Below are positions 42,815 through 52,285 of a DNA stretch of 64,000 nt, one piece after another (within the stretch, counting starts at the first letter, position 1; the number at the start of each line of letters is the position of its first letter). Source of the DNA: Tenacibaculum sp. AHE14PA (GTDB taxonomy: Bacteria > Bacteroidota > Bacteroidia > Flavobacteriales > Flavobacteriaceae); contig NZ_CP058983.1 of NCBI RefSeq assembly GCF_019278465.1, forward strand, positions 186,001-250,000. The letters are read 5' to 3'. The position numbers and the translations under genes were made by a program. The notes below the pieces were generated by a model. The model ran no database searches. It was given only the letters and a program-made list of their open reading frames with translations, and was not told the origin of the DNA.

Positions 42815-43906
42815 TTATTTAAAATATGAAAAATCTTCTCCGTCTTCAATTTTTAATAAACTTTCGTAAATCATTTTAATTACATTTTCAACATCATCTC
42901 TATGAACCATTTCAACCGTTGTATGCATATAACGTAATGGTAAAGAAATTAACGCAGAAGCGACACCACCGTTACTGTATGCAAAAGCATCGGTATCTGT
43001 GCCGGTAGCTCTTGATAATGCAGAACGTTGAAAAGGAATATTGTTAGCCTCAGCAGCATCAATAATCAAATCACGTAACTTTTGTTGCACAGCAGGAGCA
43101 TAAGCAATTACCGGTCCTTTTCCTATTTCTAAAAGTCCCGCTTTCTTTTCCTCGATCATAGGTGTAGTCGTATCGTGGGTAACATCAGTAACGATTGCTA
43201 CATTTGGCTTGATTGTTTGAGCAATCATTTCAGCACCACGTAAACCTATTTCTTCTTGTACAGAGTTTGTAATGTATAATCCGAAAGGTAATTCCTTTTT
43301 GTTTTCTTTTAATAAACGAGCAACTTCAGCAATCATGAATCCACCCATTCTGTTATCTAAAGCACGACACACAAATTTGTCTCCATTTAAAATATGAAAT
43401 TCATCTGGATACGTAATTACACAACCAACATGCACTCCTAATTTTTCAACTTCTTTTTTAGTAGCACAACCTGTATCTATAAAAATATTGTCAGGCTTTG
43501 GAGGTTCTTCATTTGCTTTATTACGAGTATGAATTGCTGGCCATCCAAAAACACCTTTTACGATGCCGTTTTTAGTATGAATATTAACAATTTTACTTGG
43601 TGCTATTTGATGATCTGAACCACCGTTACGAATCACGTAAATTAATCCGTCATCAGAAATATAGTTTACATACCATGAGATTTCATCAGCATGTCCTTCA
43701 ATAACTACTTTGTATTTAGCATCTGGATTAATTACTCCAACAGCCGACCCGTAAGTATCTGTAATAAATTCATCAACATAAGGCTTAAGGTAATCCATCC
43801 AAATTTTCTGTCCTTCCCATTCATATCCAGTTGGAGCAGCATTATTTAAATATTTAGTTAAGAAATCGATTGATTTATCGTTTAAGATTGATTTATTTTT
43901 AGTCAT
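42815..43906 (-). CDS. M42 family metallopeptidase
   Basis: A 363-residue di-metal aminopeptidase-like enzyme. Likely metal ligands and catalytic residues lie in EGHADEISW, ALDNRMGG, NSVQEEIGLRGA, IVTDVTHD and HTTVEMVH. It fits the M42 (FrvX/TET-like) family of cytosolic peptidases. It lies 17 bases after the acyltransferase gene on the same strand and is probably the last gene of the nudix-plsC-M42 run. Confidence 0.9.
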   Translation of the reverse strand: MTKNKSILNDKSIDFLTKYLNNAAPTGYEWEGQKIWMDYLKPYVDEFITDTYGSAVGVINPDAKYKVVIEGHADEISWYVNYISDDGLIYVIRNGGSDHQIAPSKIVNIHTKNGIVKGVFGWPAIHTRNKANEEPPKPDNIFIDTGCATKKEVEKLGVHVGCVITYPDEFHILNGDKFVCRALDNRMGGFMIAEVARLLKENKKELPFGLYITNSVQEEIGLRGAEMIAQTIKPNVAIVTDVTHDTTTPMIEEKKAGLLEIGKGPVIAYAPAVQQKLRDLIIDAAEANNIPFQRSALSRATGTDTDAFAYSNGGVASALISLPLRYMHTTVEMVHRDDVENVIKMIYESLLKIEDGEDFSYFK

Positions 43907-43923
43907 AAATTGTAATGTTATAA

Positions 43924-44754
43924 TTATTCCTCTTCTTCTTTGTAAGAGTCAGCTCCCCAAAAACGTCGTTTTTCACGGTATTCTTGCTCTTGTTTAATTT
44001 GTTCTGGAGTTAGTACTTTTAAAAATGATGGATGCTGTTCTATAGCATATTCTATTTTTTCAACAATACTAGCTACATCTTCAGTTTCATGATCAAACTT
44101 TAAAGGCTCTTTTATAACCATTGATTGTAAAACATTTCGTTTTTTAATTAACAATCCTTTTTTATCAAAAGAACGTCTAAAACCATCTATTACAATAGGA
44201 ACAACAATTGGGTTGTACGTTTTTATAATATGAGCTGTACCGCGTCTAATAGGTTTAAAAGGCGTTGTTGTTCCTTGCGGAAAAGTAATAACCCAACCAT
44301 CGTCTAAGGCTTTACCTATGTTTGAAATATCAGACATTTTTACCTGTCTCTTAACATCTTTTCCTTCACTTCTCCAGGTTCTTTCTACAGAAACTGAACC
44401 TACATATGCAAATATTTTAGGAAGTATACCTGATCTCATAGTTTCACCTGCAGCAACATAATATAAGTTTAATTTAGGGTTCCATAAATAACCTACGTTT
44501 CTAATATTATCATCACGCCCTTTTAAAGCAGCATTAAATACATGAAACATAGAAGCTACATCCGCAAAGTAAGTTTGATGGTTAGAAATGAATAATACAT
44601 TTTTGTCAGGAAGATTCCGAAGAATATCCATTCCTTCAATTTGTAAATTATTAAATTTACGATAACGACCATGAGAAATAACGCCTAAAACTTGTATTAG
44701 AAAGCGTTTTATGAATAAAATATGTCCGAATGGATTCCTTTTAAATAAAGGCAT
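43924..44754 (-). CDS. 1-acyl-sn-glycerol-3-phosphate acyltransferase
   Basis: A 276-residue PlsC-type enzyme that adds the second acyl chain in phosphatidic acid synthesis. The HX4D motif is in SNHQTYFADV, the substrate loop is FPQGTTTPF (QGT instead of the usual EGT), and PIVVPIVIDGFRR follows. An N-terminal hydrophobic segment (about 9-24) places it at the inner membrane. It follows the Nudix gene by 52 bases on the same strand. Confidence 0.88.
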   Translation of the reverse strand: MPLFKRNPFGHILFIKRFLIQVLGVISHGRYRKFNNLQIEGMDILRNLPDKNVLFISNHQTYFADVASMFHVFNAALKGRDDNIRNVGYLWNPKLNLYYVAAGETMRSGILPKIFAYVGSVSVERTWRSEGKDVKRQVKMSDISNIGKALDDGWVITFPQGTTTPFKPIRRGTAHIIKTYNPIVVPIVIDGFRRSFDKKGLLIKKRNVLQSMVIKEPLKFDHETEDVASIVEKIEYAIEQHPSFLKVLTPEQIKQEQEYREKRRFWGADSYKEEEE

Positions 44755-44806
44755 TTGTAATTATTTTTTTAGTGTAAGAGCTAAATTACAAAAGAAATAG
44801 AAAACA

Positions 44807-45436
44807 TTACTGTTTAAATAAATCTTTAATTTCTGAAAGCATCATTGCTGTAGCTCCCCAAACGATATAACCATTTAGTTTAAAGCACGGTACGTCTATG
44901 TTTTTCATATATGAAGTTTCCATTTCAATAGAGCTTAAATTATTTTCATCTAATAAATCGCTCATTAAAACTTCAATAATACCTTCAACCTCGTAGTTAG
45001 GTGTAAAAAGTGGTTGTTTTTTGGTTATGCCAATAAACGGAGCAACTAGAAAATTACTAGGAGGTATGTAAGAATCAGAAAGTTGCTTTACAATTTTTAT
45101 ATCATCAGAAATAACACCTACTTCTTCGAATGTTTCCCTTAAAGCAGTTGCTTTAAAGTTGATGTCATCTTTATCTGTTTTACCACCCGGAAAACTTATT
45201 TGAGCTGAATGTTTTCCTTTATATTTTGCTCTTTGTGTTAATAAAAACCGTGTTTCATTATTTTTATCAGGATAAAATAATGCCAAAACAGCAGCTCTTT
45301 TTGGCTTTTTACTGTCTATTAATTCTTGAGGAAATTGTGTTCTTAACTTTGGAGCAAGTTTAAGTTGAGAAGCCAAGCCTCCTAAAGGTTTGTTCTTAAA
45401 TTCTTCTAATTGACTTATGAAATCAGAGAAAATCAT
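44807..45436 (-). CDS. CoA pyrophosphatase-type Nudix hydrolase
   Basis: A 209-residue Nudix protein. The segment LLTQRAKYKGKHSAQISFPGGK, followed by ATALRETFEEVGV, fits the CoA-diphosphatase group. The Nudix box keeps the RE-x-x-EE core. It hydrolyses CoA or similar nucleotide diphosphates in the cytosol. A -7 element lies at 45457-45464, and it leads the plsC and M42 genes. Confidence 0.88.
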   Translation of the reverse strand: MIFSDFISQLEEFKNKPLGGLASQLKLAPKLRTQFPQELIDSKKPKRAAVLALFYPDKNNETRFLLTQRAKYKGKHSAQISFPGGKTDKDDINFKATALRETFEEVGVISDDIKIVKQLSDSYIPPSNFLVAPFIGITKKQPLFTPNYEVEGIIEVLMSDLLDENNLSSIEMETSYMKNIDVPCFKLNGYIVWGATAMMLSEIKDLFKQ

Positions 45437-45456
45437 TCGTTTTTAGTATTTTAGAG

Positions 45457-45464
45457 CAAACATA
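45457..45464 (-). promoter_or_regulatory. -7 element of the nudix gene
   Basis: The minus strand reads TATGTTTG, matching TAnnTTTG, 20 bases before the ATG at 45436. Confidence 0.45.
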
Positions 45465-45539
45465 TTAATTTACAGAGTTAAAAATCAAAAATTTTGGCTT
45501 GAATTTTGATTTGTTACAAACAGAATTAATTTTTTATAA

Positions 45540-45833
45540 ATGGATAAAAAAAATAAATATAAAAACTTAGGGTTAAGTTTATTGTTTGATGCAATAGGAC
45601 TTGTATCATATATAATACCTGGTGTAGGTGAATTACTAGATGTAGTATGGGCGCCGATTGCTGCGTATTTAATGACTAAAATGTATAAAGGAGGTAAAGG
45701 TAAAATTGCAGCAGGTGTTACTCTGGTAGAAGAAGCAATGCCTGGTTTAGATGTGATACCAACTTTTACACTTATGTGGTTGTTTACATATGTATTTGCT
45801 TCTGATAAATCTAAAAGTACAATCGATATTTAG
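45540..45833 (+). CDS. Small membrane protein, unknown function
   Basis: A 97-residue protein with two or three hydrophobic segments (about 10-40, 55-65, 70-88). The motif IPGVGELLDVVWAPIAAYLM and a GGKGKIAAG loop suggest a membrane hairpin. It is similar in style to small conserved flavobacterial proteins of unknown function. It stands alone with its own terminator, which it may share with the convergent nuclease gene. Confidence 0.75.
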   Translation: MDKKNKYKNLGLSLLFDAIGLVSYIIPGVGELLDVVWAPIAAYLMTKMYKGGKGKIAAGVTLVEEAMPGLDVIPTFTLMWLFTYVFASDKSKSTIDI

Positions 45834-45852
45834 AACCTGTATTTTTTAAGCA

Positions 45853-45886
45853 TAAAAAAGGGAAGCATTTAGCTTCCCTTTTTCTT
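45853..45886. terminator. Bidirectional rho-independent terminator
   Basis: GGGAAGC (45860-45866) and GCTTCCC (45872-45878) with loop ATTTA, flanked by A and T runs, between two convergent genes. Confidence 0.85.
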
Positions 45887-45900
45887 ATAATTTGATATCG

Positions 45901-48471
45901 TTATTTTTTAATAAACTTTTTAGTAAAAGCTCTTTGTCCGTCATTAATTTCAAGAATATACATTCCGTTTTCTAAATTAGAAACATTAATAGTTGAATGA
46001 TTTACTTTTCCGTTTAAAACTTTTTGACCAATAACATTAACAATTGTATAATTAGCATCTCTATTATCTGCCATTCCAATTTTTAAATAATTAGTAGTTG
46101 GGTTTGGAGAAAGAATAGCATTAAAAACAGCAGTTTCATTACCTAATTTTGCTTCAGCAATTACATTCGTATTGTATCCACCTTTTGCACTTACTCCAAT
46201 ATTTACAGAGTAGTCTTCAACTTCTCCATAACCAAAAGTTTCACAAGCAGTAGGAGCAGCATCCCATTTCATGGCAACACGCATTCTTGTTTTTCCTGTT
46301 AAAGCAGAAGTAGGTACTGTAAAACTTGCTGATAAATTAGCTGAGCTAGAAGATGATCCACTAACTACCTCTTCATTGCTTTCAAATACACCGTTTTTAT
46401 TAAAATCAATCCATACTTTCCAAAACTCAGTATAAGAAGAGCCTGAAAAACCTGCACTAATAATTATAGTATTGTTTCCGTAAGGTAAATTACCTGTTTG
46501 AGATGTAAAATCACCATAACCATTATTAGAAGAAGAAGCGTTTGAAATTCCGCCTATAGCAACATTATCAATATATTCATAGCTTGAATTATTACCTTTA
46601 GAAGCGCAGTAATTAACCACAACACTTTTAGTGGTTACACCAATAGTATTACTTGATGTAGAAATATTACCAGCAGCATCTTTAGCTTTTACATAAAAAG
46701 TGTAATTCGTAGCAGCTGTTAAACCACTAACTGAATAATTTGTAGTTGTTACTGTAGCTATTTTAGCTGAGCCTTTATAAACATCATAACCTGTCACAGC
46801 AGTATTGTCTGTAGCAGCATTCCAATTTAAGTTTACAAAGGTTTCTGTTATGTTACTAGCCGTTAAGTTACTTGGAGTAGAAGGAGCAGCAGTGTCAACA
46901 GGTGGAGTTCCTCCATCAATTGTATGATTTCCTAAGCCATTAAAAGTATCTTTCGAAAGGATATTCCACTCAGATGTAGTATAGCTTGCATTAGGAGAAG
47001 AAACTGTTGATTTTCTCTGTAATGTTTTGTCTTGTGCAAATGTTGATGAGCTATTAGGGTTTCCTATTAAATCGATAAGTGAGCTTCCTTTAAATAAACC
47101 AATAGCATCGTTTCCGTTAAAAGAACTAACACTAGTTTCTGTTAATTGTGCTTTGTTTTTAATAGTTGTAGAAGCATTGTTGTTTGCAATTACATATACA
47201 TTTCCGTTTTCTAATTGTCCGCTTAAGGTTACAGTGTTTGTCCATCCACCACCGTTAGAAGCTTTCTTTAGAGAATAGCCAGCTAAATTAATAGTTGTAC
47301 CGGTGAAATTCGCAATTTCTAAGGCTTTGTTGTTAGAAGAACCTTCAACGTATTCAGAAATTAATAAATCAGAAGCAGAGCCTCCAGAAGTGTTCCCAGC
47401 ACTTGTAGTAATATTTACAGTAGAACTAGATGCTGAAACATTACTAGCTGCATCTCTTGCTTTTACAGAAAAACTATAGTTAGTAGTAGCATTTAAACCT
47501 GTTACATTGTACGAATTAGCAGTGCTTGTAGCTATTTTAGTAGTTCCTTTATAAATGTCATAACCAGTAACAGCAACATTGTCGGTAGCAATAGACCAAG
47601 ATAAATCTGTTGATGTTTCCGTAATATTTGAAGCAGTTAAGTTAGTAGGAGTTGTTGGTGCTTGTGTGTCAGAAGAACCGCCACCGTTACCAAATTTATC
47701 TTCTGCTTGTGGACCTCCCCAAATTTGAGTTGCAAAAGCAGGATTATCGATAAACGGATTTCTATTTCCTTGTATTCCTTGTAATATAGGGTTTCTTTGT
47801 GTTTCAAAACTAGATACAGGGTCTTCAGCATTCCATTGTAATAATAATTGAATCATATTATTGTCAGAAGAACTTGCAGAACCGATAGCTACATTACTAG
47901 GCAAACATTGGTTTCCATAACGTACATACATGTACATCATCATACGAGCAACATCTCCTTTCCATTCGTCACCAGGATACCATCCACCGTTAGAGTTACC
48001 AGCATTACCAGATCCTGCTGCAAATTTTTTACTACTTCTTTGTGAGTTAAAAGAGATATCCGCAGGTCTTAAATGGTGTACATCTGCTCCAGCCCCTGAA
48101 GTTCCTAAATTAGGATTCCCTAATGATTTCGGATATACGTGCTCTCTGTTCCATTGCGTTCCAGCAGAACCACCGTTAGCATCTTTGCTACGAGTTCTGT
48201 CAGTGACATAGTTTCCGTCAGAGTCATTATAACCATAAATTAAAACAACATTACTGTTGTTTGCAGCGTCTAAATCAGATTGTTTTAAAGCGTCCCAAAC
48301 ACCTGGTGAATAGGATAAATTAACAGCATGTGTGCTAATAATTTTTGTAGCTAAAGCATCTTTTAAAGCTGTGCTACTTTGGTTCAAGTTAACATCGTTA
48401 TAATAACTAGGTACTTGAGAAAATACTGAAAGAGATACAATCAGTAAAAAGAAGGGTAGTAATTTTTTCAT
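45901..48471 (-). CDS. T9SS-exported endonuclease I with accessory domains
   Basis: An 856-residue secreted protein. A signal peptide (1-18) is followed by an endonuclease I domain (about 20-260) with the His-metal motif TQWNREHVYPKSLG and DVHHLRPADISFNSQRS. Then come a fibronectin III domain (about 275-360), a lamin-tail domain (about 365-520), a second fibronectin III domain (about 530-620), a GEVED domain (about 635-765) and a type A T9SS sorting tail (about 780-856, LSPNPTTNYLKI ... AFTKKFIKK). It should degrade extracellular DNA at the cell surface or outside the cell. The two FN3 domains are close copies of each other. Confidence 0.93.
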   Translation of the reverse strand: MKKLLPFFLLIVSLSVFSQVPSYYNDVNLNQSSTALKDALATKIISTHAVNLSYSPGVWDALKQSDLDAANNSNVVLIYGYNDSDGNYVTDRTRSKDANGGSAGTQWNREHVYPKSLGNPNLGTSGAGADVHHLRPADISFNSQRSSKKFAAGSGNAGNSNGGWYPGDEWKGDVARMMMYMYVRYGNQCLPSNVAIGSASSSDNNMIQLLLQWNAEDPVSSFETQRNPILQGIQGNRNPFIDNPAFATQIWGGPQAEDKFGNGGGSSDTQAPTTPTNLTASNITETSTDLSWSIATDNVAVTGYDIYKGTTKIATSTANSYNVTGLNATTNYSFSVKARDAASNVSASSSTVNITTSAGNTSGGSASDLLISEYVEGSSNNKALEIANFTGTTINLAGYSLKKASNGGGWTNTVTLSGQLENGNVYVIANNNASTTIKNKAQLTETSVSSFNGNDAIGLFKGSSLIDLIGNPNSSSTFAQDKTLQRKSTVSSPNASYTTSEWNILSKDTFNGLGNHTIDGGTPPVDTAAPSTPSNLTASNITETFVNLNWNAATDNTAVTGYDVYKGSAKIATVTTTNYSVSGLTAATNYTFYVKAKDAAGNISTSSNTIGVTTKSVVVNYCASKGNNSSYEYIDNVAIGGISNASSSNNGYGDFTSQTGNLPYGNNTIIISAGFSGSSYTEFWKVWIDFNKNGVFESNEEVVSGSSSSSANLSASFTVPTSALTGKTRMRVAMKWDAAPTACETFGYGEVEDYSVNIGVSAKGGYNTNVIAEAKLGNETAVFNAILSPNPTTNYLKIGMADNRDANYTIVNVIGQKVLNGKVNHSTINVSNLENGMYILEINDGQRAFTKKFIKK

Positions 48472-48605
48472 GTAAATTGAGTTGTGTTAAGTTATGGGGG
48501 AGTGCAAAAAAACAATTATTCTGAGAAATAAATGTTATCAAATAGTTAACAATCAGCGGTATAAATAGTGTTAAGAAGGACTGTTATTTTTCCTTTTATT
48601 TTCCT

Positions 48606-48613
48606 TAAATTTG
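48606..48613 (+). promoter_or_regulatory. -7 element of pheT
   Basis: TAAATTTG matches TAnnTTTG, 23 bases before the ATG at 48637. The intergenic stretch from 48472 shows nothing else. Confidence 0.5.
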
Positions 48614-48636
48614 CCTGCTCAAATTAGAGATTGATT

Positions 48637-51063
48637 ATGAAGATATCATACAATTGGTTAAGACAATTTTTACAAACCGACTGGAAAGCTGAAAAAACAG
48701 GAGAACTATTAACAGATTTAGGTCTAGAGGTAGAAGGAATAGAAAAAGTAGAGAGTATTAAAGGTAGCTTAAAGGGCATCGTTGTTGGTGAAGTAAAAAC
48801 ATGTGTTAAGCATCCCAACGCAGATAAACTAAAAATTACTACGGTAGATTTAGGTGACGGTAATCCAGTACAAATAGTTTGTGGTGCTCCAAATGTAGCT
48901 GCTGGTCAGAAAGTGCCTGTTGCTGCGGTAGGAACAACCTTGTATGATGAAAAAGGCGAAGGCTTTAAAATAAAAAAAGGTAAAATAAGAGGAGAAGAAA
49001 GCCACGGAATGATTTGCGCCGAAGACGAGTTAGGTTTAGGTAGTAGTCATGATGGTATTATGGTTTTAGACGAAAAATTAATTTCAGGAACACCTTGTTC
49101 AGAAGTTTTTAATATCGAAACAGATTATGTTTTCGAAATAGGCTTAACGCCAAACCGTGCAGACGCAATGAGCCACTTTGGTGTTGCTCGTGATTTACGT
49201 GCAGGTTTAATGCATCAAGGAACAAATTTAGAGCTAATTTCTCCTTCTGTATCAGATTTTCGTGTAGACGAACGTACACACAAGATTGATATCGAAATTG
49301 AAGATAAAAATTTAGTACCTCGTTATTGCGGAATTACAATTACCGATATTGAGGTTAAAGAATCTCCAGAATGGATTCAGAATAGATTAAAAGCTATTGG
49401 TATTGTACCTAAAAACAATATTGTAGATATTACAAATTATGTTTTACATGAGTTAGGGCAACCTTTACATGCTTTTGATGCTAATAAAATTAGAGGGAAT
49501 AAAGTTATTGTTAAAACCTTAGCGGCAGGAACGAAGTTTAAGACGTTAGATGAAGTAGAAAGAACGTTAGATGCTGATGATATTATGATTTGTGATGCAG
49601 ATGATAATCCATTATGTTTAGGTGGTGTTTTCGGTGGTTTAAAATCTGGAGTAACAGAACATACTACAGCAATTTTCTTAGAAAGCGCTTATTTTAATCC
49701 GGTTTCTGTTCGTAAAACAGCAAAACGTCACGCATTAAATACAGATGCTTCTTTCCGTTTCGAAAGAGGAATCGATATCAATTCAACAAAATACGCTTTA
49801 AAGCGTGCTGCTCTATTAATTGAAGAATATGCTGGTGGAAAAATGTCTTCGGATGTTTTAGATTTTTATCCAGAGAAAATAGAAGATTTCGAAGTGTTTT
49901 TATCTTTCGAAAACACGTATAAATTAATAGGTCAAGAAATTCCTAAAGAAACGATTAAAAATATTTTAGCTTCTTTAGAAATTAAAATAAACAGTGTAAC
50001 TGAAGGAGGTTTAGGTTTAACAATACCTTCTTACCGAGTAGATGTGCAGCGTGAAGCCGATATTATTGAAGAAATTTTAAGAGTTTACGGTTACAATAAC
50101 ATCGAGTTTTCTCATAAATTAAATACTTCTATTTCATTTGATAACGATAAAGAAGTTAAGGTAGAAAACATTGTTGCAAACCAATTAAGTTCATTAGGAT
50201 TTAACGAAACGATGGCAAATTCTTTAACAAAAGCAGATTATATTGCTTTGTCTGAGAATTTAAAGGAAGAACATAATGTAGAAATGTTAAATCCGTTAAG
50301 TAACGACTTAAAGGTAATGCGACAATCATTATTGTTTAGCGGTTTAGAATCTGTTTCTTATAATATCAACAGAAAAAATAACGCATTAAAATTTTATGAG
50401 TTTGGTAAAACATATCATAAATACGAAAGTGGTTATCAGGAAGACAAACATTTAACGTTGTTTGTTACCGGTAACAGAACGAAAGATAGTTGGAAAATAG
50501 CAACAGAAGCTTCTGATTTCTTTTATTTAAAAGGAATTGTAACGAACTTATTAAGTAGATTAGGGCTTGATAATTTAAAAACATCACCTATTAAAACAGA
50601 TGTGTTTTCTGAAGGTGTAGTATTAAGTTTAGGAAAAACTAAGCTAGTTGAATTCGGAGTTATAAAAAGAGCTGTTTTAAAAGAATTTTCTATTAAACAA
50701 GAAGTTTTATTTGCTGATTTTAATTGGGAAAACATTTTAAGCTTAGCTGGTAATAAGAAAATTAAAGTATCTGATTTAGCTAAGTTTCCATCAGTAAAGC
50801 GTGATTTAGCGTTGTTATTAGATGATAAAATAGAGTTTAAAGAAATTTACAACCTTGCTTTTCAATCAGAAAAGAAATTATTAAAAGAGGTAGATTTATT
50901 TGATGTTTATGAAGGTGATAAATTACCTGAAGGTAAAAAATCATACGCTGTTAGTTTTGTTTTACAAGATGAAAACAAAACATTGGCAGATAAACAGATT
51001 GATAAAATAATGCAAAAATTACAGCTAACATTCGAAAAGAATTTAGAAGCTGTATTAAGATAA
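48637..51063 (+). CDS. pheT: Phenylalanine-tRNA ligase beta subunit
   Basis: About 808 residues. The OB/tRNA-binding domain (about 40-150, HPNADKLKITTVDLG), B3/B4 editing domain (about 210-395), B5 domain, catalytic-like core and C-terminal anticodon-binding FDX-ACB domain (about 715-808, FPSVKRDLALLLDD) are all in order. It forms the alpha2-beta2 synthetase with PheS, which is not in this window. The start is ATG 48637 (MKISYNWLRQFL), the usual beginning; the TTG six bases earlier is not needed. Confidence 0.96.
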   Translation: MKISYNWLRQFLQTDWKAEKTGELLTDLGLEVEGIEKVESIKGSLKGIVVGEVKTCVKHPNADKLKITTVDLGDGNPVQIVCGAPNVAAGQKVPVAAVGTTLYDEKGEGFKIKKGKIRGEESHGMICAEDELGLGSSHDGIMVLDEKLISGTPCSEVFNIETDYVFEIGLTPNRADAMSHFGVARDLRAGLMHQGTNLELISPSVSDFRVDERTHKIDIEIEDKNLVPRYCGITITDIEVKESPEWIQNRLKAIGIVPKNNIVDITNYVLHELGQPLHAFDANKIRGNKVIVKTLAAGTKFKTLDEVERTLDADDIMICDADDNPLCLGGVFGGLKSGVTEHTTAIFLESAYFNPVSVRKTAKRHALNTDASFRFERGIDINSTKYALKRAALLIEEYAGGKMSSDVLDFYPEKIEDFEVFLSFENTYKLIGQEIPKETIKNILASLEIKINSVTEGGLGLTIPSYRVDVQREADIIEEILRVYGYNNIEFSHKLNTSISFDNDKEVKVENIVANQLSSLGFNETMANSLTKADYIALSENLKEEHNVEMLNPLSNDLKVMRQSLLFSGLESVSYNINRKNNALKFYEFGKTYHKYESGYQEDKHLTLFVTGNRTKDSWKIATEASDFFYLKGIVTNLLSRLGLDNLKTSPIKTDVFSEGVVLSLGKTKLVEFGVIKRAVLKEFSIKQEVLFADFNWENILSLAGNKKIKVSDLAKFPSVKRDLALLLDDKIEFKEIYNLAFQSEKKLLKEVDLFDVYEGDKLPEGKKSYAVSFVLQDENKTLADKQIDKIMQKLQLTFEKNLEAVLR

Positions 51064-51066
51064 TTC

Positions 51067-51098
51067 AAAAGCTCCAATTTTTATTGGGGCTTTTTTTT
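51067..51098 (+). terminator. pheT terminator
   Basis: GCTCCAAT (51071-51078) pairs with ATTGGGGC (51083-51090) with one G-T pair, followed by eight T residues. Confidence 0.8.
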
Positions 51099-51112
51099 AA
51101 TTTAAATGTCTC

Positions 51113-51176
51113 CTCGAGCGCAGTCGAGAGGTTATTTTTTAAACTATAATTAAGGTCTCGACTGCGCTCGACCTGA
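51113..51176. repeat. Inverted repeat of TCGAGCGCAGTCGAGA elements
   Basis: TCGAGCGCAGTCGAGA at 51114-51129 and its exact complement at 51156-51171 face each other across 26 bases. Each arm is itself partly palindromic. A third copy lies inside pyrD at 51818-51841. Confidence 0.85.
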
Positions 51177-51184
51177 TAAGAAGT

Positions 51185-52234
51185 ATGTACAAATTAATCA
51201 TCCGTCCGATTTTCTTTCTATTTGATCCAGAAAAGATTCATTATTTTACTTTTTCATTGGTAAAGTTTATGTCTAAAATTCCTTTTGTAACTTCAATATT
51301 CAGAGGTTTATATCAGGTAAATGATAAAAAATTAGAACGTAATTTATTCGGATTAACTTTTAAAAATCCTGTTGGTTTAGCTGCTGGATTTGATAAAAAT
51401 GCGGTTTTGTATAATGAATTAGCAAACTTCGGATTTGGTTTTGTAGAAATAGGAACCGTAACACCAAAAGGGCAAGCTGGAAATCCGAAGAAAAGATTAT
51501 TCCGTTTAAAAGATGATCAAGGAATCATCAACCGAATGGGATTTAATAATGAAGGATTAACCATTGCGATCGAACAATTAAAAAAGAATAAAGGTAAAAT
51601 TATCATTGGAGGTAACATCGGTAAAAATACCGATACAGCTCCAGAAAACTATACGTCAGATTACTTAGAGTGTTTTAAAGGACTGCATCCGTATGTAGAT
51701 TATTTTGTGTTGAATGTAAGTTGCCCTAATGTTGGGAGTCATGCAAAACTAGATGATGTTGAATACTTATATGAGTTAATTACTGAGGTTCAGAAATTAA
51801 ATAAGGAGCTTTCAGTGTCAGGTCGAGCGAAGTCGAGACCTATTCTTTTAAAAATAGCTCCAGATTTAAATAACCAACAATTAGATGAAATAATTGAATT
51901 GGTAGCTAAAACTAAAATAGATGGAGTTATTGCCTCAAACACATCAGTAAATAGAGATAATTTAAAAGTTTCTAAAGAACGATTATTAGAAATTGGTAAT
52001 GGTGGTGTTAGCGGTCAACCGGTTAAAGAAAGAAGTACGAAAGTAATTAAATACCTAGCAGATAAATCTAACAAAGCATTTCCTATAATCGGGGTAGGAG
52101 GTATTCATTCTGAAAAAGATGCTTTAGATAAAATAAATGCTGGTGCCGATTTGGTACAAATTTATACTGGGTTTATCTATGAAGGGCCGAGTTTGGTAAA
52201 GCGAATCAATAAAGCTATTTTAGATCAATCTTAA
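51185..52234 (+). CDS. pyrD: Dihydroorotate dehydrogenase (quinone), class 2
   Basis: A 349-residue FMN enzyme of pyrimidine synthesis at the inner membrane, oxidising dihydroorotate with quinone. The N-terminal amphipathic region (about 1-40), [25 protein letters not shown], the catalytic Ser in [10 protein letters not shown], and [11 protein letters not shown] with the FMN phosphate site are intact. Residues 212-219 (SGRAKSRP) are encoded by a dispersed palindromic repeat, in frame, in a loop just before [10 protein letters not shown]. The gene appears functional despite this. Confidence 0.95.
   Translation: MYKLIIRPIFFLFDPEKIHYFTFSLVKFMSKIPFVTSIFRGLYQVNDKKLERNLFGLTFKNPVGLAAGFDKNAVLYNELANFGFGFVEIGTVTPKGQAGNPKKRLFRLKDDQGIINRMGFNNEGLTIAIEQLKKNKGKIIIGGNIGKNTDTAPENYTSDYLECFKGLHPYVDYFVLNVSCPNVGSHAKLDDVEYLYELITEVQKLNKELSVSGRAKSRPILLKIAPDLNNQQLDEIIELVAKTKIDGVIASNTSVNRDNLKVSKERLLEIGNGGVSGQPVKERSTKVIKYLADKSNKAFPIIGVGGIHSEKDALDKINAGADLVQIYTGFIYEGPSLVKRINKAILDQS
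51818..51841 (+). repeat. Dispersed repeat copy inside pyrD
   Basis: GGTCGAGCGAAGTCGAGACC at 51821-51840, with matching flanks, equals the complement of 51153-51176 with one mismatch over 24 bases. It keeps the pyrD frame. Confidence 0.8.
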
Positions 52235-52285
52235 ATTAACTTTTTACTGAATTAATTTCAGTAGTTTTTTATAATTATTTAATTA

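Noticed and set aside
46625..47660. Recent tandem duplication in the endonuclease gene
   Set aside because: The similarity is between two fibronectin III domains, a normal feature of T9SS-exported proteins, with clear divergence between them.
48472..48630. T-box or amino-acid leader upstream of pheT
   Set aside because: No leader peptide with Phe runs, terminator/antiterminator pair or T-box sequence was found.
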